A DNA stretch of 64,000 nucleotides, taken from positions 62,001 through 126,000 of the forward strand of contig CACHRU010000001.1 in NCBI GenBank assembly GCA_902582345.1, in the 5' to 3' direction. Source of the stretch: an uncultured Pelagibacteraceae bacterium (GTDB lineage Bacteria > Pseudomonadota > Alphaproteobacteria > Pelagibacterales > Pelagibacteraceae). Of the stretch, positions 43,418-58,316 are shown one piece after another. The translations under genes and the position numbers were made by a program. Under the pieces are notes generated by a model, which was not told the DNA's origin, did no database searches, and saw nothing but the letters and a program-made list of their open reading frames with translations. Position 1 is the first letter of the stretch. Each line of letters opens with the position of its first letter.

Positions 43418-45453
43418 ATGGAAACTAATCAAAAACTACTTGAAGACTTAAATGACGAACAGAGGAAAGCTGTAGAAAGTATTGAGGGTCCAAATTTAAT
43501 AGTCGCAGGTGCAGGCTCAGGAAAAACAAGAGTTTTAACAACCAGACTTATACATATTATTAATCAAAAAAAAGCATGGCCTAATCAAATATTGTGTGTG
43601 ACTTTTACAAATAAAGCTGCAAAAGAAATGCAAAATAGAGTAATGAAATTTATTAAAGGAACCTCTAACTCTATTCCTTGGCTTGGTACGTTTCATTCAA
43701 TAAGTGTAAAATTTTTAAGACGACATGCAGAGGCATTGGGTTATAAAAGTAATTTTACGATTTTAGATACAGATGATCAAAAAAAATTAATAAGAAATAT
43801 TGTGAAAGGGGAAGATTTAGATGCAAAAAAGTTTTCTCCTCAATTAATTTTGTACCATATTGATCAATGGAAAAATAAGGGACAATTGCCGAATAATGTA
43901 AGATTAGAAAAAAGTGATAATATTATTAAATCTATTCTAAAGGTATATGATATTTATCAAAAAAAAGTAAAAGATTTAAATGCGTTCGATTTTGGAGACT
44001 TAATTTTATTTTGTGTAAAACTTTTTGAAGACCATAGGGACATCGCAGAAATATATAAAAATAACTTTAAATATATTTTAGTAGATGAGTTTCAAGATAC
44101 AAATTTTATTCAAAATAAATGGCTTAATTTATTAGTAAACAAAAATCAAAATATTTGTTGTGTTGGAGACGATGATCAATCTATTTATAGTTGGAGAGGT
44201 GCAGAGATAAAAAATTTTTTAACCTTTGATAAGATTTATGAAAATTGTAAAGTTTTTAAACTTGAGCAAAACTACAGGTCAACTAAAAATATTCTAGAAA
44301 CTGCCTCACAACTGATTTCAAACAATTCAAGCCGGGTTGGAAAAAAATTATGGTCATCTTCTAATCAAGGGGAATTAGTCAAACTCAATTGTTATAGAAC
44401 TGGAAAAGATGAAGCTCAAGGTATAAGCGATCAAATAGAAAAAAATTTAAAAAAAAAATTTTCATTAAATAATATTTCTATTTTAGTTAGAGCAATTTAT
44501 CAAACTAGAGAATTCGAGGAAAGATTTTTACAAGTTGGGATAGGCTACCGAGTTTTGGGTGGAATTAAGTTTTATGAAAGAGCAGAAATAAAAGACGCAG
44601 TAGCATACTTAAGAATTATAAATCAAAAGTTTGATGATTTAGCTCTCGAAAGAGTTATCGGAACTCCGAAAAGAGGTGTTGGAGAGACTACTCTAAATCA
44701 AATTTACCAAATTGGAAAAAAAAATAATATTTGTTTAGAGGACTCAATTATCAAAATGATAGAAAATAATGAATTCAAACCTAAGATTAAAAATATTCTT
44801 AAAAATTTAATACAAATGATCCATAAATGGCGTGAGAATTCAAAAAAAATGAAACATTTTGATTTACTTAAATTAATTCTAGATGAATCGGGTTATTCAG
44901 CCATGTTGAAAAATAAAAAAGACTTAGAAAATGAGAATAGATTAGAAAATTTAAAAGAACTTTTAAGAGCGATGCAAGACTATGATAATTTACAAAGTTT
45001 CCTTGAGCATGTCGCTTTAGCAACCTCAATTGATCAGGATTGGGAGGGTGAAAAAATAAATTTAATGACAATGCACGCAGCAAAAGGACTAGAGTTTGAC
45101 GTAGTATTTCTACCTGGTTGGGAAGAAGGGCTTTTTCCACATCAAAAATCTTTGGAAGAAAAAGGAGATTTTGCCTTAGAAGAAGAAAGAAGACTGGCGT
45201 ACGTTGGGATTACCAGAGCAAAAAAAGAAGCATATTTATCTTTTGCTATGAAAAGGGCATATCATGGTGATTGGATGGATGCCTTACCTTCAAGATTTAT
45301 AAGTGAAATCCCAGATGAAAGTGTAGAAAAAAATGAAGTCGATTTAGAGAGAAATGATGATGGCTTCGATTTTGATCAAGATATAGCTATTGATTTTGAG
45401 AGTGAGTATAGGAGTCCTGGTTGGGATAGATACAAAAAAAATAAACTGCTTAA

Positions 45454-45466
<13 letters not shown>
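43418..45466 (+). CDS. uvrD: UvrD/PcrA/Rep-type DNA helicase
   Basis: VAGAGSGKTRVLTTR; VDEFQDTN; VGDDDQSIYSWRGAE; MTMHAAKGLEFDVVFLPG. Confidence 0.94.
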
Positions 45467-50015
<4,549 letters not shown>

Positions 50016-50062
50016 TAAATTACTCTTATCAAATTTATTGAGATTGGTAAATTTTAGATATC

Positions 50063-51004
50063 TTAAGCGCTAACTGCTAATTTTTGCGCTGGACTCTCGT
50101 AATCTTTTTTTATGATTTTTACACTATTTAAAGTCGATTTTACAAAACAATTATCATTTTGAATTAATTTTTTTATAAAAACATTGCTTAAATAGTGTCC
50201 ACCTTGAATGCATTTTACTTTTCCTAAAATCCTATATCTTGACAATAGAAAATCACCTGCTAAATCTAAAATTTTATGATTAACAAATTCTTTTGGATTT
50301 CTTAATCCATTTTTATTTAAAACTGAATTTCCTTTAACAACTAAAGCATTATCTAAAGAACCACCTTTTGCCAATCCAAAGGATTTAATTTTTTCAATAT
50401 CTTCAAATAAACAAAATGTTCTTGATGAATATATGTTAGTCATATCTTCTTCATAAAATTTTACTAAATTTCTCTGATTACCTATCAATTTATTTTTGTA
50501 CTCAAGTTTAAAATCTACTTCCATTCCTAAGTTTGTAGGTTCTATTGAAATTCTTTTTTCACCCTCTAAAAGCTCTAATGGTTTTAATATTTTTAAATAA
50601 ACCCTTTTCTCTTTTAAATCCTTAAGACCAACTTTATTAATTAAATTTACAAAATCTTTTGCTGATCCATCCATTATTGGAATTTCGGAGTTATTTATTT
50701 CTACAATAGCATTATCAACTCCAGTAAAATAAAATGCAGCCATTAAATGTTCAACGGTTGCTATCTTTATTCCATGAGAGTTCTTAAGAGTTGTGCAAAG
50801 TCTTGCTGAGTCTACATATTTAAAGTCTGCTTCTATAATATTATTTTTTTCTATATCTACCCTTTTAAAAACTATTCCACTATTAGCATCAGAAGGCTTA
50901 ACCGTGACTTTAGAATTTTCTCCATTATGTAAACCTATACCCTCAAAAGAAAACTGATTACAAAGTGTTTTTTGATAAATTTCTAACATTCTGTGTTTAT
51001 ACAT
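50063..51004 (-). CDS. lpxC: UDP-3-O-acyl-N-acetylglucosamine deacetylase
   Basis: FEGIGLHNGENSKVTVKPS; TVEHLMAAFYFTGVDNAIVEIN; FVNHKILDLAGD. Confidence 0.95.
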   Translation of the reverse strand: MYKHRMLEIYQKTLCNQFSFEGIGLHNGENSKVTVKPSDANSGIVFKRVDIEKNNIIEADFKYVDSARLCTTLKNSHGIKIATVEHLMAAFYFTGVDNAIVEINNSEIPIMDGSAKDFVNLINKVGLKDLKEKRVYLKILKPLELLEGEKRISIEPTNLGMEVDFKLEYKNKLIGNQRNLVKFYEEDMTNIYSSRTFCLFEDIEKIKSFGLAKGGSLDNALVVKGNSVLNKNGLRNPKEFVNHKILDLAGDFLLSRYRILGKVKCIQGGHYLSNVFIKKLIQNDNCFVKSTLNSVKIIKKDYESPAQKLAVSA

Positions 51005-51059
51005 AATTCAATCCCTCAGATGTAAACAACTAATGTTACAAAAAAATACGAATGTGTTT

Positions 51060-52262
51060 TTACTTAAAAAGAGTAGAAAAAATTTTGGAAATTAGCGACT
51101 TTTTTTGATGGATTATAGGAATTGCCTCTTTTTCCCACCCTTTGCTCAAAATTTCTGCGGAAGATATACATGACTCAAAGTGATCATCTTGGGTCATTTC
51201 ATCAATCTCATAGTAATTATTTTTTACAAATTCTCTTATGATAATTTCTTTAAAATTTTTCATACAATCAAAATCTTCAATTCTAACAAAAAATTTTTTT
51301 TTCTTATTTTTCAAGAAACTAACATCCACATTTTTATTTAGAATAATATCTGAAATTTCATTTAATCTAGCTTCAATGATTTCTCTAAGATGATTTATAC
51401 TAATTTTTCTAAATGTTTCACCATTAAAAAATTTTGAGTCTAAAATATTATTTGTGTTTTTTTCAATTTTATCAATTTTAATTTCCTTTAAAATATTATG
51501 AACAGTTTCTATTTTTAAAGAACAAACTTTTGAAATATCTTTCTTAATAATATCACTTCCAAAATTATATTCCTTGCAATAAATTAGGGACGACTTTATA
51601 AATATTGAAACGGATGTACGATTATTAAAAATATTTAGAATTACTAACGGATCTTGAAAATCTTTTTCTTCATTAACTTTTTTAATTCCCAATGCAAACG
51701 GTTTTAAAATTATTTTTTCTATCTCTAATTGAGACTCAGAAAAAATTATTTTAATGTTTTGAATCTCGCTATTTTTCATTAAAAAAAAAGTTAGATGTTG
51801 ATTATAAAATTCACCGTACAAACCTATTGGCAAATTATTTAAAGGGTTTTTATCCAAAACGTAATTAGAATTAAATAGATGTAAAAGAGAATAATCTGCA
51901 TGACTATTCATCACAATTTTTTTAATGTCATTTAAAATATAGGATATATCATCGTGTAATATTTGTTGGCCATTAATTTTTTTATAACCAGATATATTTA
52001 TTATTTGTAAACTTTCTGGATGATAAGCAACAATTACCTTTTTAAATACCGTATTTAATTTTTTTTCCAAAACTCTCATTTCTTCTTTAATGAGATTTGA
52101 AGATTTTTTTAGATTTGCAATTTTTCTATTCTCTATATCTTTAAGGTCTAAAATCTTTTTCTCTATAATTTCAAGATTTAATTCCTCGCTGTACTTAACA
52201 ACACAAAAAATTATTTTATTAACTTCTACTTCGATAAATAAATAAAGTTTTCCTATATCCAT
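51060..52262 (-). CDS. ftsA: Divergent FtsA-like protein
   Basis: Position next to ftsQ; PIGLYGEFYNQHLTFF and C-terminal amphipathic helix KSLISKIFSTLFK; nucleotide-binding motifs degenerate. Confidence 0.75.
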   Translation of the reverse strand: MDIGKLYLFIEVEVNKIIFCVVKYSEELNLEIIEKKILDLKDIENRKIANLKKSSNLIKEEMRVLEKKLNTVFKKVIVAYHPESLQIINISGYKKINGQQILHDDISYILNDIKKIVMNSHADYSLLHLFNSNYVLDKNPLNNLPIGLYGEFYNQHLTFFLMKNSEIQNIKIIFSESQLEIEKIILKPFALGIKKVNEEKDFQDPLVILNIFNNRTSVSIFIKSSLIYCKEYNFGSDIIKKDISKVCSLKIETVHNILKEIKIDKIEKNTNNILDSKFFNGETFRKISINHLREIIEARLNEISDIILNKNVDVSFLKNKKKKFFVRIEDFDCMKNFKEIIIREFVKNNYYEIDEMTQDDHFESCISSAEILSKGWEKEAIPIIHQKKSLISKIFSTLFK

Positions 52263-52265
52263 AAA

Positions 52266-52934
52266 TCAATTTAATATTAATTGATCTTTAATTCTATAAT
52301 CAAAAATTTTATATTTTTCAAAATTTTTATCTTCTTTTATAAGTAAAAAATTCTTTAGACTTTCTGTATACCAGTCGCTAGGCAGCTTTATAACGATATC
52401 ATTTTTTAAATGTATATCCCATCTACCAATATTAAAATAATGATATGATTCTATTTCATTTGTTGGGAACTCTATAAAATTTAAATTTTTTAGGAAATTT
52501 GAAAATTTTTCATTTTTTCCTATTACTAAAGGAAGGTTCGAATATTGCTTTAAGTCAGAAAATAATACTTTTTCTCCATTCTCAAATAGATAGTATTTTT
52601 TTTTTTCTAAAATATTAATTGCTATCGGGATTTTTTCATTAATTTCTATTTTTAACGTATTTGGAAATATTTTTTTAATTTTAAAACTTTTTAAAAATTC
52701 TAGAGTTTTTAATTCTTCTTTTATTTTTTTGTTATTAGGGAAAAGAAGACTTTGATTTTGAAGAAAAAATAATTTTTTTTTAAGCTCTTTTGTAGAGATG
52801 GTGTTATTATTTTCAAAAATTATATTTTGAATAGGAAAGATTAAACTTTTTGAAGATATGCTGTTAATTGGTAAATAAGTGGTTAAAAAAATAAAAAATA
52901 TTATTAGTAAAAAAATCTTTAAAAATTTTTTCAT
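52266..52934 (-). CDS. ftsQ: Cell division protein FtsQ
   Basis: N-terminal TM, POTRA-like region, between ddl and ftsA. Confidence 0.8.
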   Translation of the reverse strand: MKKFLKIFLLIIFFIFLTTYLPINSISSKSLIFPIQNIIFENNNTISTKELKKKLFFLQNQSLLFPNNKKIKEELKTLEFLKSFKIKKIFPNTLKIEINEKIPIAINILEKKKYYLFENGEKVLFSDLKQYSNLPLVIGKNEKFSNFLKNLNFIEFPTNEIESYHYFNIGRWDIHLKNDIVIKLPSDWYTESLKNFLLIKEDKNFEKYKIFDYRIKDQLILN

Positions 52935-53854
52935 TTATTAATATTTGCATCTAAAATTATTTTTTTTACTAAACTATCAAAACTTATACCCGCATAATTA
53001 GCTATTTCTGGGACGAGAGATAAATTAGTCATACCTGGTTGTGTATTTAATTCTAACAAATAAAATTTATTATTATAAAATCTAAAATCACTTCTTGTTA
53101 CTCCTCTGCAATTTAAGGCTCTATGAGCCTTTTGTGCAATTTTTAATACTTCTCTATATTTTTCTTTTTTTATATTTGCTGGCATGATGTGTGATGTCTT
53201 TGCTGCTTTTGAATATTTCGCTTTGTAGTCATAGAATTTTCTTTTTGGTTTTAACTCAATAGCACCTAAAGCTTTTCCATTCATAACTGCAACTTGAATT
53301 TCCTGACCAGGTATAAACTTCTCTAAGATTAAATTATCATATTCAGTAAATAAATTTTTAATTTGATTTATTAAATTTTTGTATTCTTTACAAATTTTAA
53401 CACCTATGCTTGAACCTTCTGAAGCTGGTTTTATGACAACTGGAAAAATTATGTTTTTTTTGAGTTTGTTAAATTTTATAAAATTAAAATTTTTTTTATC
53501 TAATACCATATATTTTGGTGTCAAAATTTTTTTTCTAATAAAAATCTTTTTTGAAAGAATTTTATTCATCGACGTCATTGAAGAAATAACACCGGAATGC
53601 GTATAAGGAATTTTCAAATATTCAAAGTAACTTTGAGATATTCCATCTTCCCCATATTTACCGTGTAGTGCATTAAATATAATGTCTATTTTTATTTTTT
53701 TTAACTCACTTAAAAAATTTTTTCCTGGATCAAACTTTTTTACATTATAACCTAATCTTTTTATAGATTTGTAACAGGCTTCACCAGTCGCAAGACTTAC
53801 CTCTCTTTCTCTAGAATTACCTCCAAGGATAACAAGAACTTTTTTATTTCTCAT
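52931..53854 (-). CDS. ddl: D-alanine-D-alanine ligase
   Basis: VLGGNSREREVSLATG; FNALHGKYGEDG; FVIKPASEGSSIGV-type ATP-grasp. Confidence 0.95.
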   Translation of the reverse strand: MRNKKVLVILGGNSREREVSLATGEACYKSIKRLGYNVKKFDPGKNFLSELKKIKIDIIFNALHGKYGEDGISQSYFEYLKIPYTHSGVISSMTSMNKILSKKIFIRKKILTPKYMVLDKKNFNFIKFNKLKKNIIFPVVIKPASEGSSIGVKICKEYKNLINQIKNLFTEYDNLILEKFIPGQEIQVAVMNGKALGAIELKPKRKFYDYKAKYSKAAKTSHIMPANIKKEKYREVLKIAQKAHRALNCRGVTRSDFRFYNNKFYLLELNTQPGMTNLSLVPEIANYAGISFDSLVKKIILDANINK

Positions 53855-54744
53855 TATTTTTCTCCTATGATTTTTATTTCAAGTTCTAATTTAACGCCTG
53901 TTTTTTCTAAAACTGTTTCTCTTACCTTTGATATTAATTTTTCAATTTCATCTGTTTTAGCGCTTCCATTATTTATAAAAAAATTACAATGTTTTTCTGA
54001 GATAGAAGCATCGCCTACAGACATATTTTGACAATCTGATTTTTTAATTAATTCCCAGGCTTTGTGGTTAACAGGGTTTTTAAATGTACTCCCGCCAGTT
54101 TTTACTCTACGTGGTTGAGATTTTTGTTTTCTATCTAATAAACTTGTTGTTTTATCTTGAATCTCTTTTTTATTTCCTTTTTCAGCAATAAAATTTGCAC
54201 TCAAGATGAGAGTATTTTTTGATAAATCACAATCTCTATAAGAAAACTTTATCTCACTTTTTTTTAAATTTTGAATTTTGCCATTAGTATCAATAACTTC
54301 AATCGAAAGAAGATTGTCTGATATGTTTTCTCCATAACAACCACAATTCATCTTAATTCCTCCGCCAATACTTCCAGGTATACAAGAGAGAAACTCAAAT
54401 CCTTTTATAGAATTTTTTACCCCAAAGTCTGAGAGTTTTTTGTCTAATGTTGCTGCTCCAACTTTAATTATATTATTTTCAATCCAGTCTATATAAGAAA
54501 ACTTTGGACTTAATTTTATCGTCACCCCCTTCACACCTTTATCTCTTATTAAGGTATTTGAACCCGCACCTAAAATATTTACCTCTTTTTTTTGATCTTT
54601 AAAAAAAGATAAAATTTGGTCTACATTATCGGGCTTGAATAAAATTTCTGCAGGGCCGCCAAGATTAAACCAGCTATATTTAGATAAATCTTCCTTTTTT
54701 AAAAAATTATAACTCATATTATACTTTTTAAATTTCTCATCCAT
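53854..54744 (-). CDS. murB: UDP-N-acetylmuramate dehydrogenase
   Basis: YSWFNLGGPAEILFKP; LGAGSNTLIRDKGVKG; IPGSIGGGIKMNCGCYG. Confidence 0.95.
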   Translation of the reverse strand: MDEKFKKYNMSYNFLKKEDLSKYSWFNLGGPAEILFKPDNVDQILSFFKDQKKEVNILGAGSNTLIRDKGVKGVTIKLSPKFSYIDWIENNIIKVGAATLDKKLSDFGVKNSIKGFEFLSCIPGSIGGGIKMNCGCYGENISDNLLSIEVIDTNGKIQNLKKSEIKFSYRDCDLSKNTLILSANFIAEKGNKKEIQDKTTSLLDRKQKSQPRRVKTGGSTFKNPVNHKAWELIKKSDCQNMSVGDASISEKHCNFFINNGSAKTDEIEKLISKVRETVLEKTGVKLELEIKIIGEK

Positions 54745-56102
54745 TTTGAAATTGAACCTGCCCCCATTCCAATCACTATCTCATCATTTATTAAATTTTT
54801 TTTAAGATATTTTCCTAAACTTTGTTCATTTTCTATGTTTATCACTTGTACTTTTGAAAACTTTTTAATCATAAAAGAAAATTGATCTTGATCATACATT
54901 TTATCCTTTTTTTCTCCTGCAGAATAAATAGGGCATAATACAACGATGTTAGAGTTTGTGAAACTTGCAGCAAATTCTTTTTTTAAGTTCTTAATTCTTG
55001 AATATCTATGTGGCTGAAAAACAGAAATAATTTTCCTTTTTTTACTTACTAATCTTATTCCTTTCAAAACTGATTTTATTTCAGTTGGGTGATGAGCATA
55101 GTCATCGTAAAATTCTTTTTTATCTTTTACCAGAATTTTTGTTAATCTTCTTTGAACTCCTGAAAAGTTAAATAATGCCTTTTTAATAATATTAATGCTG
55201 ATTCCTAAGTTTAAACAGATTGCTATAGAAGCTGTTGCATTTAGAACATTATAATCTCCAATAAGGTTAAGAAAAATATTCTTTATTTTTCTTTCTTTTA
55301 AATTTATTCCTCTGATTATCAAGTCAAATTTTGTAGAAGTGATATCATATTTAACATTTTTGATCTGATAGTTTGATTGATGATTAAAACCATACGTTAA
55401 ATAATTTTTTGTTTTTATTTTCTTTAATATTTTTTTAATATTTTTATCGTCAATACAAAGTACTGATTTCCCAATAGGCGGAGTTTTATCAATGAATTTT
55501 ACAAATGCTTCCTCTAAATTTTTAAAGTTTTTATAATAATCAAGATGTTCATGATCGATATTTGTAACAATGGAATAATTAATTGGAAGTTTTAAAAAAC
55601 TTCCATCTGACTCATCAGCTTCTAATACTGACCAGGTTCCTTTTCCAAACTTTGCATTATTTCTCAGTGAATTAATTACACCTCCATTTATTATTGTAGG
55701 ATCAAGCTTGGCTTCGGATAAAATTTTAGCTACAAGTGATGTTGTCGTTGTTTTGCCGTGAGAACCAGTAATTATAATATTTTTTTTCAGAGCTACCACG
55801 TTTGCCATCATATCTGCTCGCTCATATATAGGTATATTTTTTTTATTAGCCTGTAATAGCTCTACATTGTTTTTTTTAATCGCGGAAGATTTAACAACAA
55901 TAGTTGCTCTATCAATATTTTTTTTTGAATGACCAGTAAAAATTTTTATTCCTATTTTTTTACAATTATCTGTATTTTTATTTTTTGACAAATCACTTCC
56001 TTGAACTTTAAAACCCATAGTCTTCATTATCTGCGCAAGACCGCTCATGCCAATACCACCAATACCTAAAAAGTGAATTATTTCTTTATTTCCTATTTTC
56101 AT
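54714..56102 (-). CDS. murC: UDP-N-acetylmuramate-L-alanine ligase
   Basis: IHFLGIGGIGMSGLAQIM; ITGSHGKTTTTSLV; DDYAHHPTEIKSVL. Confidence 0.95.
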   Translation of the reverse strand: MKIGNKEIIHFLGIGGIGMSGLAQIMKTMGFKVQGSDLSKNKNTDNCKKIGIKIFTGHSKKNIDRATIVVKSSAIKKNNVELLQANKKNIPIYERADMMANVVALKKNIIITGSHGKTTTTSLVAKILSEAKLDPTIINGGVINSLRNNAKFGKGTWSVLEADESDGSFLKLPINYSIVTNIDHEHLDYYKNFKNLEEAFVKFIDKTPPIGKSVLCIDDKNIKKILKKIKTKNYLTYGFNHQSNYQIKNVKYDITSTKFDLIIRGINLKERKIKNIFLNLIGDYNVLNATASIAICLNLGISINIIKKALFNFSGVQRRLTKILVKDKKEFYDDYAHHPTEIKSVLKGIRLVSKKRKIISVFQPHRYSRIKNLKKEFAASFTNSNIVVLCPIYSAGEKKDKMYDQDQFSFMIKKFSKVQVINIENEQSLGKYLKKNLINDEIVIGMGAGSISKWMRNLKSII

Positions 56103-57199
56103 TTTTTTTTATAAATTAATGGGCTTATATTTTTATATATAGCAAGCTTTGTATCAATTTTACGAAATTTTTTTTGGTTAATTATTACTTCTTTTAATAA
56201 GTCTCTATTTTTATAAATATCTTCAATTAATGAAAATAGTTTTGTTTCGATATCACTCTCCTCAATCAAAAAACCGTATCCCTTATCTTTAAAATATTGA
56301 GCATTTTTTAATTGATGCTCATCTGCAGAGTTTGCCAAAGGAATAGAAATTAAGGGAATGTTGCAGTTTAATAGTTCAGCTAACATTGATGATCCAGCCC
56401 TAGTTATTGCTATATTAACTTTAGAAAAATATTTGGTCAAATCATAAGAAAAGGTAAAAGTATGATTTTTTAAATTTATTTTATTATATTTATTCTCGAG
56501 CCCGGATTGTTGATTGAGAATGCATTGTTGATAAATTTTTAAATCATAGCCTTTATTTTTCAGTTTAATAAAAATGTCTGGTAATTTTTCAGCAAAAATT
56601 TTAGCTGCCTGGCTCCCACCTAAAATTAATATATTTAAAGAATTATCGTTATTGTATTTTTTGTTTTCATCAATTTTATAATTAAGCACATCTTCCCTAA
56701 TAAGGTTTCCAACTTCTAAGATTTTATTTTTATATTTTTGATTAATACCCTCGATTTCTCTGTATGAGCATAAAATAAATTTTGAGTAAGGCAACAAATA
56801 CCTGTTAGCTCTTCCTAAAAGTAAGTTATTCTCATATAAAATGAATGGTATTCTCAATAATAAAGCTGCAGCACAAATTGGAAAAGATGAGTATCCTCCC
56901 ATTCCAAAAATTACACTTGGTTTAAGTTTTATTAAAAAATAAATTGATTGTGAAATCGCAGTTAGAACTTTGATAAAAGAGGATATTTTTTGAAGAAAAG
57001 TCTTCTTAAAAATTGTATCAGAGTTTATTATTTTTATTTGAACATCTTTATAGTGATTAAGATATTTAAATCCTCTTAAGTCAGTACTAATTATAGTTTC
57101 TACATTTTGTTTTTGGAAAAATTTTCCTAAAGAATAAGCGGGGAATACATGACCTCCTGTCCCTCCGGTTGCAATTAAAATTTTTTTATTATCATTCAT
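56099..57199 (-). CDS. murG: UDP-GlcNAc-undecaprenyl-PP-MurNAc-pentapeptide GlcNAc transferase
   Basis: IATGGTGGHVFPAYSLG; MGGYSSFPICAAALL; ITRAGSSMLAELL. Confidence 0.95.
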   Translation of the reverse strand: MNDNKKILIATGGTGGHVFPAYSLGKFFQKQNVETIISTDLRGFKYLNHYKDVQIKIINSDTIFKKTFLQKISSFIKVLTAISQSIYFLIKLKPSVIFGMGGYSSFPICAAALLLRIPFILYENNLLLGRANRYLLPYSKFILCSYREIEGINQKYKNKILEVGNLIREDVLNYKIDENKKYNNDNSLNILILGGSQAAKIFAEKLPDIFIKLKNKGYDLKIYQQCILNQQSGLENKYNKINLKNHTFTFSYDLTKYFSKVNIAITRAGSSMLAELLNCNIPLISIPLANSADEHQLKNAQYFKDKGYGFLIEESDIETKLFSLIEDIYKNRDLLKEVIINQKKFRKIDTKLAIYKNISPLIYKKK

Positions 57200-58316
57200 A
57201 AATTGATCTGTTTCTGGTAAAATTTAAAATTATACCTGCGATGACCCCGCTTCCGAGAAGAGAAGATCCACCATAACTCAAAAAAGGTAAAGTCATTCCT
57301 GTTGTTGGTAATAGACTTGTGTTGACACCAATATGAATAAATGTCTGAAAGATTAATAAAGCAGTGAGACCACATAAAGCAATCTTAATATTTCTATTTT
57401 TTTCAGAGATTGTAAATTTTATTATTCGGTATGAAATATAGAGAAAAAGTATAACTAAACTTATAGAGATTAAAGATCCAAATTCCTCAGAGATTACAGC
57501 TATTATGTAATCTGTGTGAGCTTCTGGCACGCTTTCTTTTAAAATTCCTTCTCCCATACCTTGCCCTTTTAAACCCCCTTGTTTTATGGCATCTAAAGCC
57601 TTTTGAGATTGAAAAGAATCACCTTTAGTTGGATCTAAAAAACTTACAAATCTTTTAATTATATAACCAAATCTTTCAGGAAAAATTATAACTAATGATG
57701 AAAGAGTTACAACAGAAATACCTAAAAAACTTAAAATGATAAAAATGCTTACTCCTGAAATAAAAATAATAGAAATCCAAGTACAGACTAATAAGATTGA
57801 TTGACCTAAATCTGGTTGTAAAATTAAAAAAGTTATCACTGATAGTAAAACAAAAAAACTTAATAAATATGAAAAAGTATTCTTATTTAAATTTTCATTA
57901 GACAAAATTTTGGCAGTTATTAAAATAAAAAAAGGTTTGACCAATTCAATAGGTTGAAATCTGAATAAATAAAAATCAAGCCATCTTTTTGAACCCTTTA
58001 CTTCCAAACCAAAAAAAGGGACACAAATTAATAGTAATAAACAACCAATAAACAAAGGGGTCACTAAACTATTAATTATTTTAAGATTTATATTGGAAAT
58101 AAATATCATCAGAAACAAAGCTAAACATGAAAAAACCAAGTGCTTTGTAAAAAAGAAATAATAATCTTTATTAAGTCTTTCCCCAGCTAAAGTTGAGGTT
58201 GATGAAAAAGAAAAAAAAATACCTAAAATAAACAACATAACAAAACAAATTAGAATTGCTTTATCTATATTTCGCCAATAATTATTTACGTTTTCAAATA
58301 AAATTTTTCTTAGCAT
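57192..58316 (-). CDS. ftsW: Cell division SEDS protein FtsW
   Basis: RFQPIELVKPFFILITA; LQPDLGQSILL; PEAHTDYIIAVISEEFG. Confidence 0.93.
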   Translation of the reverse strand: MLRKILFENVNNYWRNIDKAILICFVMLFILGIFFSFSSTSTLAGERLNKDYYFFFTKHLVFSCLALFLMIFISNINLKIINSLVTPLFIGCLLLLICVPFFGLEVKGSKRWLDFYLFRFQPIELVKPFFILITAKILSNENLNKNTFSYLLSFFVLLSVITFLILQPDLGQSILLVCTWISIIFISGVSIFIILSFLGISVVTLSSLVIIFPERFGYIIKRFVSFLDPTKGDSFQSQKALDAIKQGGLKGQGMGEGILKESVPEAHTDYIIAVISEEFGSLISISLVILFLYISYRIIKFTISEKNRNIKIALCGLTALLIFQTFIHIGVNTSLLPTTGMTLPFLSYGGSSLLGSGVIAGIILNFTRNRSIYE

